From: an uncultured Gemmatimonadales bacterium
GTDB taxonomy: Bacteria > Gemmatimonadota > Gemmatimonadetes > Longimicrobiales > Gaopeijiaceae
Assembly (NCBI GenBank): GCA_937982605.1
Contig: CALJLC010000421.1
Location: 1 to 6,126, forward strand
DNA: 6,126 bases
Direction of reading: 5' to 3'
In this document: positions 1 through 6,126 of the stretch, one piece after another
Position numbering within the stretch: position 1 is the stretch's first letter
Layout: each line of letters opens with the position of its first letter
Program-made: the position numbers and the translations under genes
The notes under the pieces: model-generated
Seen by the model: the letters and a program-made list of their open reading frames with translations, nothing else
Databases searched by the model: none
What the model was told of the DNA's origin: nothing

Positions 1-1068
1 GTAGGTCAGCACCGGGATCACGTAGACGGCAATGAAGCCGAGCGTGAGCGTGCAGGAGCCCCGCGCGATCAGCGCCGTGAGCCCGGAGCCGCTCACCGCG
101 GTGCCGAGGGCGAGCAGGGCGAGCGCCACGGCCGGACGCACCCATCCGGGCATGGAGCCCCGGCGGTCCTCCTGGAGCCCGGAGATGCGCTCGTTGACCG
201 CGTGGATGAGACCCGCGCCGGTCTCGATCAGCGTTCCGAAGAGCATCACCTGGAAGGCGATCTGGAAGGGGCGGGAGCCCAGCCGCTCCAGCAGGTCGGT
301 GGCCGGCACCGTGGCGTCGGCGATCGAGGGGTAGAGCCCGACCATCGGCAGGTAGAAGAGCAGCCCCGGGATCATGGCGATCGGACCGGTGAGCGCCCCG
401 GCCACGAACGTCTCCCGGCGCGTGCGGTGGAGTCGGAGCGCCGCCAGCACCGGCGGGATGACGGCCAGGTTGTATCCCGCGTACAGGACCCCCGCCCACG
501 CCCACCCGGTCCCGACGGGCTCGGCCCCGAGGTTCGCGACGATCTGGTCGCCCAGCACGCGGAAGCACCAGACGAAGAAGACGACGTAGACCGCATACAG
601 CGCGAACGACCAGAGCGAGAAGACCTTCTCGATCGTCTCGTTCCCGCCGAAGACCAGAGCGCCCACCGCGACCATGACCGCCGCGACGCCGATCCAGTAG
701 TCGAAGCCGAAGGTGTCGCTCATGATCGAGCCGGAGGCCGCTGCCACCACCGCCAGGACGATGAGGAGCAGCCCGACGTAGCACGCTTCGAAGAGCCACC
801 AGAAGCGCCCGAGCAGCTTCTGGAAGAAGTGCCGGTAGTCGAAGGCCCCCCAGAGGCGCGCCAGCTCGTACGTGGTCGCGGCGACGGCGCTGAAGACGAC
901 CGTGCTCGTCAGGAGCGCGAGCAGCCCTCCGGCCGGGCCCTGGCTCAGGAAGAACTGCGCCAGCTCCGCGCCCGTCCCGTACCCGCCCGCGATCACCACG
1001 GACTGGAAGAGGAAGCCGGGCAGGAAGTAGCGCCGGAAGACGGAGGCGTGGGCCGGAGTCTGGGTCAT
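1..1068 (-). CDS. ykvI: YkvI-family membrane protein (putative transporter), C-terminal end cut by the window
   Basis: The minus strand is open from an ATG at 1068 to the window edge, giving 356 residues with no stop. It is a very hydrophobic protein with about ten membrane spans. The N-terminus has a short polar stretch, then RRYFLPGFLFQSVVIAGGYG with TGAELAQFF after it (residues 12-40), which matches the opening of the YkvI/COG3949 family. Other family-like stretches are FGGNETIEK (140-148), the GYNLAVIPP segment (198-206) and IETGAGLIHAVNERI (281-295). The family is usually about 350 residues, so only a short tail should be missing. YkvI proteins resemble APC-superfamily (LeuT-fold) carriers, but to my knowledge their substrate is not established. 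The gene is divergent from the amidohydrolase operon, 106 bp away. No Shine-Dalgarno precedes the ATG, and a TATTGT hexamer lies 7 nt upstream, so the mRNA could be leaderless. The family call is confident; the function is not known. Confidence 0.88.
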   Translation of the reverse strand, partial: MTQTPAHASVFRRYFLPGFLFQSVVIAGGYGTGAELAQFFLSQGPAGGLLALLTSTVVFSAVAATTYELARLWGAFDYRHFFQKLLGRFWWLFEACYVGLLLIVLAVVAAASGSIMSDTFGFDYWIGVAAVMVAVGALVFGGNETIEKVFSLWSFALYAVYVVFFVWCFRVLGDQIVANLGAEPVGTGWAWAGVLYAGYNLAVIPPVLAALRLHRTRRETFVAGALTGPIAMIPGLLFYLPMVGLYPSIADATVPATDLLERLGSRPFQIAFQVMLFGTLIETGAGLIHAVNERISGLQEDRRGSMPGWVRPAVALALLALGTAVSGSGLTALIARGSCTLTLGFIAVYVIPVLTY

Positions 1069-1174
1069 GGCCGCGACAATAGAGGGCGCCCGGGAACCCC
1101 GCCATCGCCTTGACCTCGGCGGACCGCCCGCCGATCGTCGCACCGCACCCGACGCGGAGACGACGACGAACCCC
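1069..1174. promoter_or_regulatory. Divergent intergenic region with possible promoters in both directions
   Basis: These 106 bp separate the YkvI gene and the amidohydrolase operon and must carry, or lie next to, the promoters of both. On the plus strand, TTGACC (1110-1115) is followed after 17 bp by GATCGT (1133-1138), a good -35 but a poor -10. On the minus strand, TATTGT (1081-1076) is an acceptable -10 with no recognisable -35. An inverted repeat lies between the plus-strand hexamers. In DNA this GC-rich, hexamer matches are weak evidence, so the promoter positions are tentative. The divergent layout itself is clear. Confidence 0.35.
1116..1134. repeat. Perfect 7-bp inverted repeat, possible operator
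   Basis: TCGGCGG at 1116-1122 and CCGCCGA at 1128-1134 are exact reverse complements separated by 5 nt (accgc). The element fills almost exactly the gap between the candidate -35 (1110-1115) and -10 (1133-1138) of the amidohydrolase operon. It could be an operator, or a small hairpin if transcription starts upstream of it. GC-rich inverted repeats of this length also arise by chance in such DNA. Confidence 0.3.
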
Positions 1175-2833
1175 ATGCCCCGATTCCCCCTCGCGCTGCC
1201 GACCGTGGTGCTCGTGGTCGCGGCGCTACCCGGCCCGACGGAGCTCGCTGCTCAGACCGTCGAGGCGCCGCCGGCCTACGACGTGGTCATCCGCAACGGG
1301 CGCGTGCTCGACGGCTCCGGCAATCCCTGGATCCGGGCCGACGTGGCGGTGCGCGCCGGGCGGATCGTGCGCGTCGGGTCCGTCCGCGAGCGGGGGCGGC
1401 GGGAGATCGACGCGACCGGACTGTACGTCGCGCCGGGCTTCATCGACATGATGGACCAGTCGGGCTCGGTGCTGCCTCGCAACGGTCTGGCCGAGAACAA
1501 GGTGCGCATGGGGGTCACCACGGCCATCGGAGGGGAAGGGGGCACGCCCGTGCCGGTCGACGAGGTCGAGGCGTATTTCACCGGGCTGGAGGAGCGCGGC
1601 ATCTCGATCAACTTCGGCTCGTACTTCTCCGAGACGCAGGCCCGCCGGGCGGTGCTCGGCAACGCCGACCGCCGGCCGACTCCGTCCGAGCTCGAGCGGA
1701 TGAAGGAGATCATGCGCTCCGCCATGCGACAGGGCGCGATGGGGATGACCACCGCGCTGATCTATCCCCCGTCCTCCTTCGCCGACACCGACGAGCTGAT
1801 CGCGGTCGGGAGCGCCGCGGCCGAGCTCGGAGGGATCTACGCGAGCCACATCCGTGACGAGGGGGCCGGCCTCGTCGCCGCGGTCCGGGAGGCGATCGCC
1901 GTGGGGGAGGGCGCCGGTATGCCGGTGGAGATCTTCCACTACAAGGGGGCGTACGAGCCGGGGTGGGGCCGGCTGATCCGGGAGGCGGCCGCCGAGATCG
2001 CGGCCGCGCGGGCCCGGGGCGTCGACGTGGCGGCCGACGTCTATCCGTACACCGCCGGAGGGACCGGCCTCGAGGCGACGATCCCGAGCTGGGCCTTCGA
2101 CGGCGGCATGGACTCGGTGCGCGCGCGGATCGCCCGTCCGGAGGTACGGCAGCGGATGAAGCGGGAGCTCGACACGGGCTTCGAGGGGTGGTGGAACATC
2201 GTCGAGGCGGCGGGCGGCTGGGACGGCGTCGTCCTCGTGAACGCCCGGAACGAGGCGAACGCCCGCTTCGAGGGGATGACCCTCACCGAGATCGGCGCGG
2301 CGTGGGATAAGGAGCCGGCCGACGCCGCATGGGACCTCGTGGCGCAGGGCGACGGCCGCGTCATGGCGATCTACCACATGATGAGCGAGGACGACGTGGT
2401 CTGGGCGCTCCAGCGGCCGTGGACCAGCGTGGGCAGTGACGCCGGCGCCGCCCTCCAGCCCGGCGTCGTCGACGGCCTGGGGCTCCCGCACCCGCGCAGC
2501 TACGGCACCTTCCCCCGGGTGCTGGGGCGCTACGTCCGAGACCTCGGAGCGCTCACGCTGGAGGAAGCGGTGCGGAAGATGACGTCTTGGCCCGCCACCC
2601 GCATGCGGCTGGAGCGCCGCGGCGTGATCCGGGCCGGGGCGTGGGCGGACATCACCGTCTTCGACCTGACGACCGTGCGCGACCGCGCCACGTACGACGA
2701 GCCGGTCCTCTTTCCCGAAGGCATCGAATACGTCCTCGTCAACGGAGTCGTCGTCGTGGACGACGGCGGCACCCACACGGGAGCCCGACCCGGCCACGTG
2801 CTGTACGGCCCCGGAAAGGAAGCGAACCGATGA
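1175..2833 (+). CDS. Exported D-aminoacylase-like amidohydrolase (COG3653), variant metal site
   Basis: This encodes 552 residues. The chosen start, ATG 1175, gives a signal peptide directly (hydrophobic residues 4-18, likely cleavage LAA|Q after residue 26). The upstream in-frame ATG at 1067 would add 36 non-signal-like residues and overlap the divergent gene's start. The mature protein follows the N-acyl-D-amino-acid deacylase pattern: DVVIRNGRVLDGSG, then APGFID (86-91), YPPSSFADTDELI, YASHIRDEG (222-230), IFHYKG (253-258), GSDAG (420-424), HPRSYGTFPRVL (from 439) and a C-terminal beta-sandwich with ADITVFD and VLVNGV. Known D-aminoacylases hydrolyse N-acyl-D-amino acids using ligands from an HxH, a Cys and two His, plus a catalytic Asp. 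Here H225, H255 and D422 are kept, but the HxH is M93/Q95 and the Cys position is E121. The first His in the whole protein is H225. It probably acts in the periplasm or is lipid-free and secreted. A real but substrate-shifted hydrolase is likely; the exact substrate is unknown. Confidence 0.88.
   Translation: MPRFPLALPTVVLVVAALPGPTELAAQTVEAPPAYDVVIRNGRVLDGSGNPWIRADVAVRAGRIVRVGSVRERGRREIDATGLYVAPGFIDMMDQSGSVLPRNGLAENKVRMGVTTAIGGEGGTPVPVDEVEAYFTGLEERGISINFGSYFSETQARRAVLGNADRRPTPSELERMKEIMRSAMRQGAMGMTTALIYPPSSFADTDELIAVGSAAAELGGIYASHIRDEGAGLVAAVREAIAVGEGAGMPVEIFHYKGAYEPGWGRLIREAAAEIAAARARGVDVAADVYPYTAGGTGLEATIPSWAFDGGMDSVRARIARPEVRQRMKRELDTGFEGWWNIVEAAGGWDGVVLVNARNEANARFEGMTLTEIGAAWDKEPADAAWDLVAQGDGRVMAIYHMMSEDDVVWALQRPWTSVGSDAGAALQPGVVDGLGLPHPRSYGTFPRVLGRYVRDLGALTLEEAVRKMTSWPATRMRLERRGVIRAGAWADITVFDLTTVRDRATYDEPVLFPEGIEYVLVNGVVVVDDGGTHTGARPGHVLYGPGKEANR
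2816..2822 (+). promoter_or_regulatory. Ribosome binding site of the serine hydrolase gene
   Basis: AAGGAAG lies 7 nt before ATG 2830, inside the last codons of the amidohydrolase gene. It supports the ATG 2830 start, which overlaps the upstream TGA as ATGA, rather than any upstream start in the same frame. The layout points to translational coupling. Confidence 0.65.
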
Positions 2834-4038
2834 GCCGACACACCTTCCTCGTCACCGCGGCGATGACCGCGCTCCTGACCGTCGCGGGCGCGCCTCCCGG
2901 GGTGGCGGGGCAGGCCCCGGGCGCCACGGCGAGCCCGGCCGCCCGGGAGGTCGCGGTCGCGCGGGTCGCGGCCCGCCTGCAGCCGGAGATCCGCCGCGCC
3001 ATGCTCGAGGGCCGTATCCCCTCGCTCGCCGTCGCGCTGACCGACCGGGACCGGGAGCTGTGGAGCGCCGCCTTCGGCGAGTCGAACCTCTGGGCCGGCA
3101 CGCCGGCGTCGACGAACACCGTCTACCTCATCGGCTCCACCTTCAAGGCGCAATCGACCGTGGCCCTCCTGCAGCAGATGGAGGCGGGGCACTTCGACCT
3201 CGACGACCCGGTCCGCGACTACCTCGACGGCATGGTCATCCGCGGCGAGGATCCGGACGACCCGGTCCGGTTCCGCCACCTCCTCACGCACACCTCGGGC
3301 ATGCCGGTCGACTTCGGTCCGCACCTGGTGTGGGGTGAGACGGCGCCCCTGCCGCTCGGCGAGTACCTCGCGGATTCTCTGCGCGTGACCGCGCCGCCGC
3401 TCACGGACGTGGTGTATTCGAACATGGCGTACTCGCTGGTGGCGTGGCTCGTCGAGCGCTTCAGCGGCGTACCGTACAAGTCGTACGTCCGCGACAACGT
3501 CTGGGGCCCGCTCGGCATGTCGAGCACCGACTTCGATCTGCGCCCCGAGATGGAGGAGCGGCTGGCGGTGCCGTACGTCCCGGACGAAGCCACGGGCCGT
3601 CCGGTCGCCACCGCGCGCCTGAAGGCGAATGTCTGGCCCGCCGGGATCACCTACGGAACGATCCACGACCAGGCTCGCTGGGTGCGCTTCAACCTCGGCG
3701 ACGGTCGCGCCGGGGAGCACCGGCTCCTCGACGAGGAGACGCTCGAGGAGATGCAGACCCTCCAGTACCCGCGCTTCGCGGGTCGGGAGCTGGCCGGAGG
3801 GTGGGGATACGAGGACCGGGGCTACGGGCTCACCTGGTGGACGACGTCGCACGAAGGCCGCGCGTACTTCGCGCACTCGGGCAGCGTCCCCGGCTACACG
3901 GCCTTCGTCATGGGAGACCGGGGCGGGGGCTACGGCGTGGTGTTCCTCACCAACGGGCACGCCGCGCACCCGCACCTCGTCCGCCTCAGCAACCTCGCCC
4001 TGGCGCTCATGGCCGAAGAGCTCGGGGGCGGCTCGTGA
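2830..4038 (+). CDS. Exported beta-lactamase-family serine hydrolase (class C / DD-peptidase / esterase fold)
   Basis: This encodes 402 residues starting at ATG 2830, which overlaps the upstream stop and has a good ribosome site. Residues 1-27 form a signal peptide (R3, H4, a hydrophobic core, likely cleavage near VAG|QA). The beta-lactamase-fold active site is complete: S103-T-F-K106 (SxxK, nucleophile and base), Y196-S-N198 (YxN) and H349-S-G351 (the HxG form of the third motif). LLTHTSG (151-157) is a typical family segment. Family members include DD-carboxypeptidases, D-aminopeptidases, class C beta-lactamases and family VIII esterases. The motifs do not separate these, and HxG instead of KTG argues against a classical beta-lactamase. 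It is co-transcribed with a D-aminoacylase homologue, which makes a D-residue peptide or peptidoglycan-fragment substrate plausible. That is inference from context. The length is normal for the single-domain family. Confidence 0.9.
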   Translation: MSRHTFLVTAAMTALLTVAGAPPGVAGQAPGATASPAAREVAVARVAARLQPEIRRAMLEGRIPSLAVALTDRDRELWSAAFGESNLWAGTPASTNTVYLIGSTFKAQSTVALLQQMEAGHFDLDDPVRDYLDGMVIRGEDPDDPVRFRHLLTHTSGMPVDFGPHLVWGETAPLPLGEYLADSLRVTAPPLTDVVYSNMAYSLVAWLVERFSGVPYKSYVRDNVWGPLGMSSTDFDLRPEMEERLAVPYVPDEATGRPVATARLKANVWPAGITYGTIHDQARWVRFNLGDGRAGEHRLLDEETLEEMQTLQYPRFAGRELAGGWGYEDRGYGLTWWTTSHEGRAYFAHSGSVPGYTAFVMGDRGGGYGVVFLTNGHAAHPHLVRLSNLALALMAEELGGGS

Positions 4039-5285
4039 CCGACATGGAGGGTCTGCGGTTCCTCTTCGCCGAGGCGGGACGGGTCCTCCTCCTCCTCCTC
4101 GCCTCGTTCCTGGCGTACCAGTTCACCGTTCGACTCGTCCGCAAGCTGATCCGGCGCTGGGCGTCGAGCACGAAGGCCACCTGGGACGACCGGCTGATCG
4201 AGCAGAAGGTCTTCGCCAAGCTGGCCAACGCGGTGCCGGCGGTCGTGATCTTCTACGGCATCGGGCCGGCGCTCGGACTCTCTCAGGAGGAGATCGCGGC
4301 GGCGGAAAGCGCGCTCGCCCTCGGCGGACTCGTGACGCAGCGCGTTTCCCTGGCGGTCATCGTGGTCAGCGCGCTGATGTCGTTCTCGGCGTTCCTCGAC
4401 GCCGTCGACGTCATCTACCGCGAGTCGTACCCGGAGGCGAAGAGCCGGCCCATCAAGGGATACCTGCAGGTGCTGGCCCTGGTGGCATGGATCGCCGGGC
4501 TCGTGGTCGTGGTCTCGATCGTGGCCGACCGCTCACCGGTCGTCTTCCTCTCCGGACTCGGTGCGCTCACCGCCGTTCTCCTGCTCGTCTTCCGGGACAC
4601 GATCCTGTCGTTCGTGGCCAGCATCCAGATCATGTCGAACGACCTGATCCGGATCGGGGACTGGGTGGAGATGCCGCAGGCGAACGCCGACGGCGACGTG
4701 ATCGACATCGCGCTGCACACGGTGAAGATCCAGAACTGGGACAAGACGATCTCCGCCGTCCCCACCCACCACTTCATCAGTGGATCGTTCAAGAACTGGC
4801 GCGGGATGAAGGAGGCGGGGGGACGCAGGATCAAGCGCTCCCTCAACCTCGACCTCTCCACCGTGCGCTTCCTCACCGACGAAGAGGTCTCCCGGCTCTC
4901 GCGCTACGAGCTGCTGCGCGACTACATGCGGGGCAAGCTCGAAGAGATCGAGGCGTGGGAGCGCTCCCGCGGGGAGCCGGACGGGAACGTGATCCCGCGC
5001 GTGCGGCGGCTCACGAACGTCGGGACGTTCCGCGCCTACGTCATGAGCTTCCTGAAGGCGCATCCCGGCATCCATCCCGAGATGACCCTTCTCGTGCGCC
5101 AGCTCGCGCCCACCGCGCAGGGGCTGCCGATCGAGATCTACTGCTTCACGCAAGACACGACCTGGTCGGTGTACGAGGGGATCCAGGGCGACATCTTCGA
5201 CCATCTCTTCTCGATCCTGCCCGACTTCGGCCTCCAGACCTTCCAGGAGCCCGCGGGCTCGGACTTCGCCCGGCTGGCCGGCTGA
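4035..5285 (+). CDS. ybdG: Mechanosensitive channel of the YbdG/MscM type (MscS superfamily)
   Basis: From GTG 4035, which overlaps the upstream TGA as GTGA, the protein is 416 residues, almost the length of E. coli YbdG (about 415). ATG 4044, three codons later, is the alternative start. Neither has a strong Shine-Dalgarno, so coupled reinitiation is likely. Five hydrophobic segments are visible near residues 17-32, 64-82, 100-120, 144-163 and 169-187. The last, with GLGALTAVLLLVFRD (174-188), is the pore-lining TM3-like helix leading into the MscS beta domain. The family signature follows: SNDLIRIGDWVEMP (201-214), ADGDVIDI (218-225), TVKIQNWD, then SFKNWRGMKEAGGRRIKRS. The NWDxTI and SFKNW segments and the GGRRIKRS stretch are characteristic of YbdG rather than MscS or MscK. 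YbdG channels sit in the inner membrane and open under membrane tension at hypo-osmotic shock. Its place behind two exported hydrolases is unexpected. It converges on an osmoprotectant importer gene. Confidence 0.92.
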   Translation: MTDMEGLRFLFAEAGRVLLLLLASFLAYQFTVRLVRKLIRRWASSTKATWDDRLIEQKVFAKLANAVPAVVIFYGIGPALGLSQEEIAAAESALALGGLVTQRVSLAVIVVSALMSFSAFLDAVDVIYRESYPEAKSRPIKGYLQVLALVAWIAGLVVVVSIVADRSPVVFLSGLGALTAVLLLVFRDTILSFVASIQIMSNDLIRIGDWVEMPQANADGDVIDIALHTVKIQNWDKTISAVPTHHFISGSFKNWRGMKEAGGRRIKRSLNLDLSTVRFLTDEEVSRLSRYELLRDYMRGKLEEIEAWERSRGEPDGNVIPRVRRLTNVGTFRAYVMSFLKAHPGIHPEMTLLVRQLAPTAQGLPIEIYCFTQDTTWSVYEGIQGDIFDHLFSILPDFGLQTFQEPAGSDFARLAG

Positions 5286-5297
5286 GGCGCCTCGAAC

Positions 5298-5328
5298 GTC
5301 TTCGGACCCCCGGCCGCCGTCCGAAGGC
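5298..5328. terminator. Hairpin between convergent genes, probable bidirectional terminator
   Basis: CTTCGGAC (5300-5307) and GTCCGAAG (5319-5326) form a perfect 8-bp stem, extended outward by a T-G wobble and a G-C pair, with an 11-nt GC-rich loop. It occupies the 44-bp gap between the channel stop (5285) and the stop of the minus-strand transporter gene (5330). This is where a shared terminator would be expected. No T tract follows on either strand, so it may act as a transcript-end stabiliser or need a factor. A smaller palindrome, GAGGCGCCTC (5284-5293), overlaps the channel stop codon. Confidence 0.55.
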
Positions 5329-5329
5329 C

Positions 5330-6126
5330 CTACCCGAGGCCGCGAGGGGTCACCAGGCGCTCGGCGGCGCCGAGCAGCGCGTCGACGAGCAGCGCCAGGA
5401 GCGCCGCGGGAATCGCGCCCGCCAGGATCATGCGCGTGTCCGACAGGGTGAGGCCGGCCACGAGGGGATCGCCCAGGCCGCCTGCGCCGATGAAGGCGGC
5501 GAGCGTGGCGGTCCCGACGTTGATCACCGCCGCGGTGCGCACACCGGCCATGATCACGGGTGCGGCGAGGGGCAGCCGGACCGAGCCGAGGAGCTGCAGC
5601 TCCGTCATCCCGAGCGCGCGGGCCGAGCCCACGGCCCCCGGATCGGCGTCGCGGACCCCCGAGTAGGTGTTCCGGACCATCGGGAAGAGCGAATAGAGGA
5701 AGAGCGCCACCACCGCCGGGGTCACTCCGATGCCGAGCACGGGAATCATGAACGCCAGCAGCGCGATGCTCGGGATCGTCTGCAGGACGCCGACGGCCCG
5801 GATGACCGGCTCGGCGACGCGGCGCGCCCGCTCGAGCGCGAGTCCGAGAGGGACCGCCACCAGGAATCCGGCCAGGAGCGAGAGGGAGACGAGGAGGAGG
5901 TGACGCGCCGTCTGGGCCGCCGTCGCCCGCCTCTGACTCCAGAGATACGCGAGGAGGCCCCGGCGCCCCGCGCCGTCCGTCGCCTCGGCGCCTCCCCCCG
6001 AGGCGCCGGGGGCGCCGACCAGCCCGAGCTCGGCCAGGAGCGCCGCGGCGACCGCGCGCACCGGCTCGCCGTCGACCTCGACCCGGCGGTTCATCCGGCG
6101 CATGAGCGGCTCGTCGATCCGACCGG
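5330..6126 (-). CDS. Osmoprotectant (glycine betaine/OpuC-type) ABC importer, substrate-binding/permease fusion, 5' end outside the window
   Basis: The minus strand is open from the window edge to TAG at 5332-5330, giving 264 visible residues. An ATG at 6103 exists, but the frame continues upstream as GRIDEPL. Together, GRIDEPLMRRMN and VEVDGEP with the following VAAALLAELGLV read as the C-terminal end of an OpuCC/OsmF-type substrate-binding domain. A Gly/Ala-rich linker (5960-6016) leads into a complete OpuCB/ProW-type permease: about five spans, GVLQTIPSIALLAFMIP, FPMVRNTYSGV, the EAA-type loop SARALGM...VRLPLAAP (contacts the ATPase) and NVGTATLAAFIGAGGLG. No ATG, GTG or TTG codon occurs in frame between the binding-domain tail and the first span, so a separate permease start there is unlikely. 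The importer would take up betaine- or choline-like compatible solutes with an ATPase encoded outside the window. The permease call is firm; the exact substrate cannot be read from the sequence. Confidence 0.88.
   Translation of the reverse strand, partial: GRIDEPLMRRMNRRVEVDGEPVRAVAAALLAELGLVGAPGASGGGAEATDGAGRRGLLAYLWSQRRATAAQTARHLLLVSLSLLAGFLVAVPLGLALERARRVAEPVIRAVGVLQTIPSIALLAFMIPVLGIGVTPAVVALFLYSLFPMVRNTYSGVRDADPGAVGSARALGMTELQLLGSVRLPLAAPVIMAGVRTAAVINVGTATLAAFIGAGGLGDPLVAGLTLSDTRMILAGAIPAALLALLVDALLGAAERLVTPRGLG
5960..6016 (-). other. Gly/Ala-rich interdomain linker in the ABC importer fusion
   Basis: About 19 residues (GAPGASGGGAEATDGAGRR) lie between the binding-domain tail and the permease. 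Low complexity, small residues and no hydrophobic stretch mark it as a flexible tether. The permease core has five predicted spans and a C-terminus that must be cytoplasmic for its EAA loop to face the ATPase. Its N-terminus is therefore extracytoplasmic, the right side for a tethered N-terminal binding domain. Confidence 0.6.

Noticed and set aside
202..1113. Long plus-strand open frame (about 303 codons) rich in Arg, Asp and Glu
   Set aside because: It lies opposite the YkvI gene, whose translation is a coherent membrane protein with family motifs. The plus-strand product is low-complexity Arg/Glu/Asp-rich, typical of an antisense frame in GC-rich DNA.
1067..1174. N-terminal extension of the amidohydrolase from ATG 1067
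   Set aside because: It would bury the signal peptide behind 36 polar residues and overlap the start codon of the divergent gene. ATG 1175 gives a normal secretion signal.
1226..2797. Long minus-strand open frame (523 codons) opposite the amidohydrolase gene
   Set aside because: The plus strand encodes a full D-aminoacylase-family protein. The minus-strand product is an Arg/His/Asp/Gly-rich sequence with no recognisable domain.
3136..3147. Beta-lactamase resistance gene based on the SxxK motif
   Set aside because: The third motif is HSG rather than KTG, and the neighbours are not resistance genes. The broad serine hydrolase family is the safer call.
2530..3975. Long minus-strand open frame (481 codons) opposite the serine hydrolase gene
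   Set aside because: It has the same shadow composition and spans the junction of two well-supported plus-strand genes.
3444..4034. Long N-terminal extension of the channel frame upstream of 4035
   Set aside because: The extension is an Arg-rich shadow of the serine hydrolase gene. Starting at 4035 gives the normal YbdG length.
6101..6103. ATG 6103 as the true start of the ABC permease
   Set aside because: The frame stays open upstream, and the residues on both sides of this Met match the tail of a substrate-binding domain. The Met is more likely internal.

Overview
The window is GC-rich, densely packed bacterial chromosomal DNA holding five protein genes, two of which run off the window ends. 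The exported proteins have signal peptides ending in ...LAA|Q and ...VAG|Q. That style, the very high GC and the gene content (D-aminoacylase and serine hydrolase paralogues with secretion signals) fit Gemmatimonadota or a similar high-GC Gram-negative lineage. This assignment is inference and was not tested by a database search. I see no mobile element, RNA gene or CRISPR array.

Layout. (1) Positions 1-1068, minus strand: an almost complete YkvI-family multi-span membrane protein, with only its C-terminal tail beyond the window. (2) Positions 1069-1174: a divergent intergenic region with a small perfect inverted repeat and weak promoter-like hexamers in both directions. (3) Positions 1175-5285, plus strand: a tight three-gene operon with ATGA and GTGA stop/start overlaps. 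It encodes an exported D-aminoacylase-like amidohydrolase, an exported beta-lactamase-fold serine hydrolase, and a YbdG/MscM-type mechanosensitive channel. (4) Positions 5286-5329: a short convergent spacer with a strong hairpin. (5) Positions 5330-6126, minus strand: the C-terminal part of an osmoprotectant (OpuC/ProW-type) ABC importer. Its visible start is the tail of a substrate-binding domain that runs in frame into a permease domain.

How the genes may work together. The two exported hydrolases could attack N-acyl-D-amino acids, D-residue peptides or peptidoglycan fragments outside the cytoplasm, and the divergent YkvI transporter is a candidate for taking up the products. The channel and the ABC importer, which face each other across the hairpin, have opposite osmotic roles: pressure release on downshift and compatible-solute uptake on upshift. 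These links rest on gene order only.

The two points most worth a second look are the D-aminoacylase homologue, which lacks the usual HxH and Cys metal ligands but keeps the rest of the site, and the unusual order (binding domain first, permease second) of the osmoprotectant transporter fusion.
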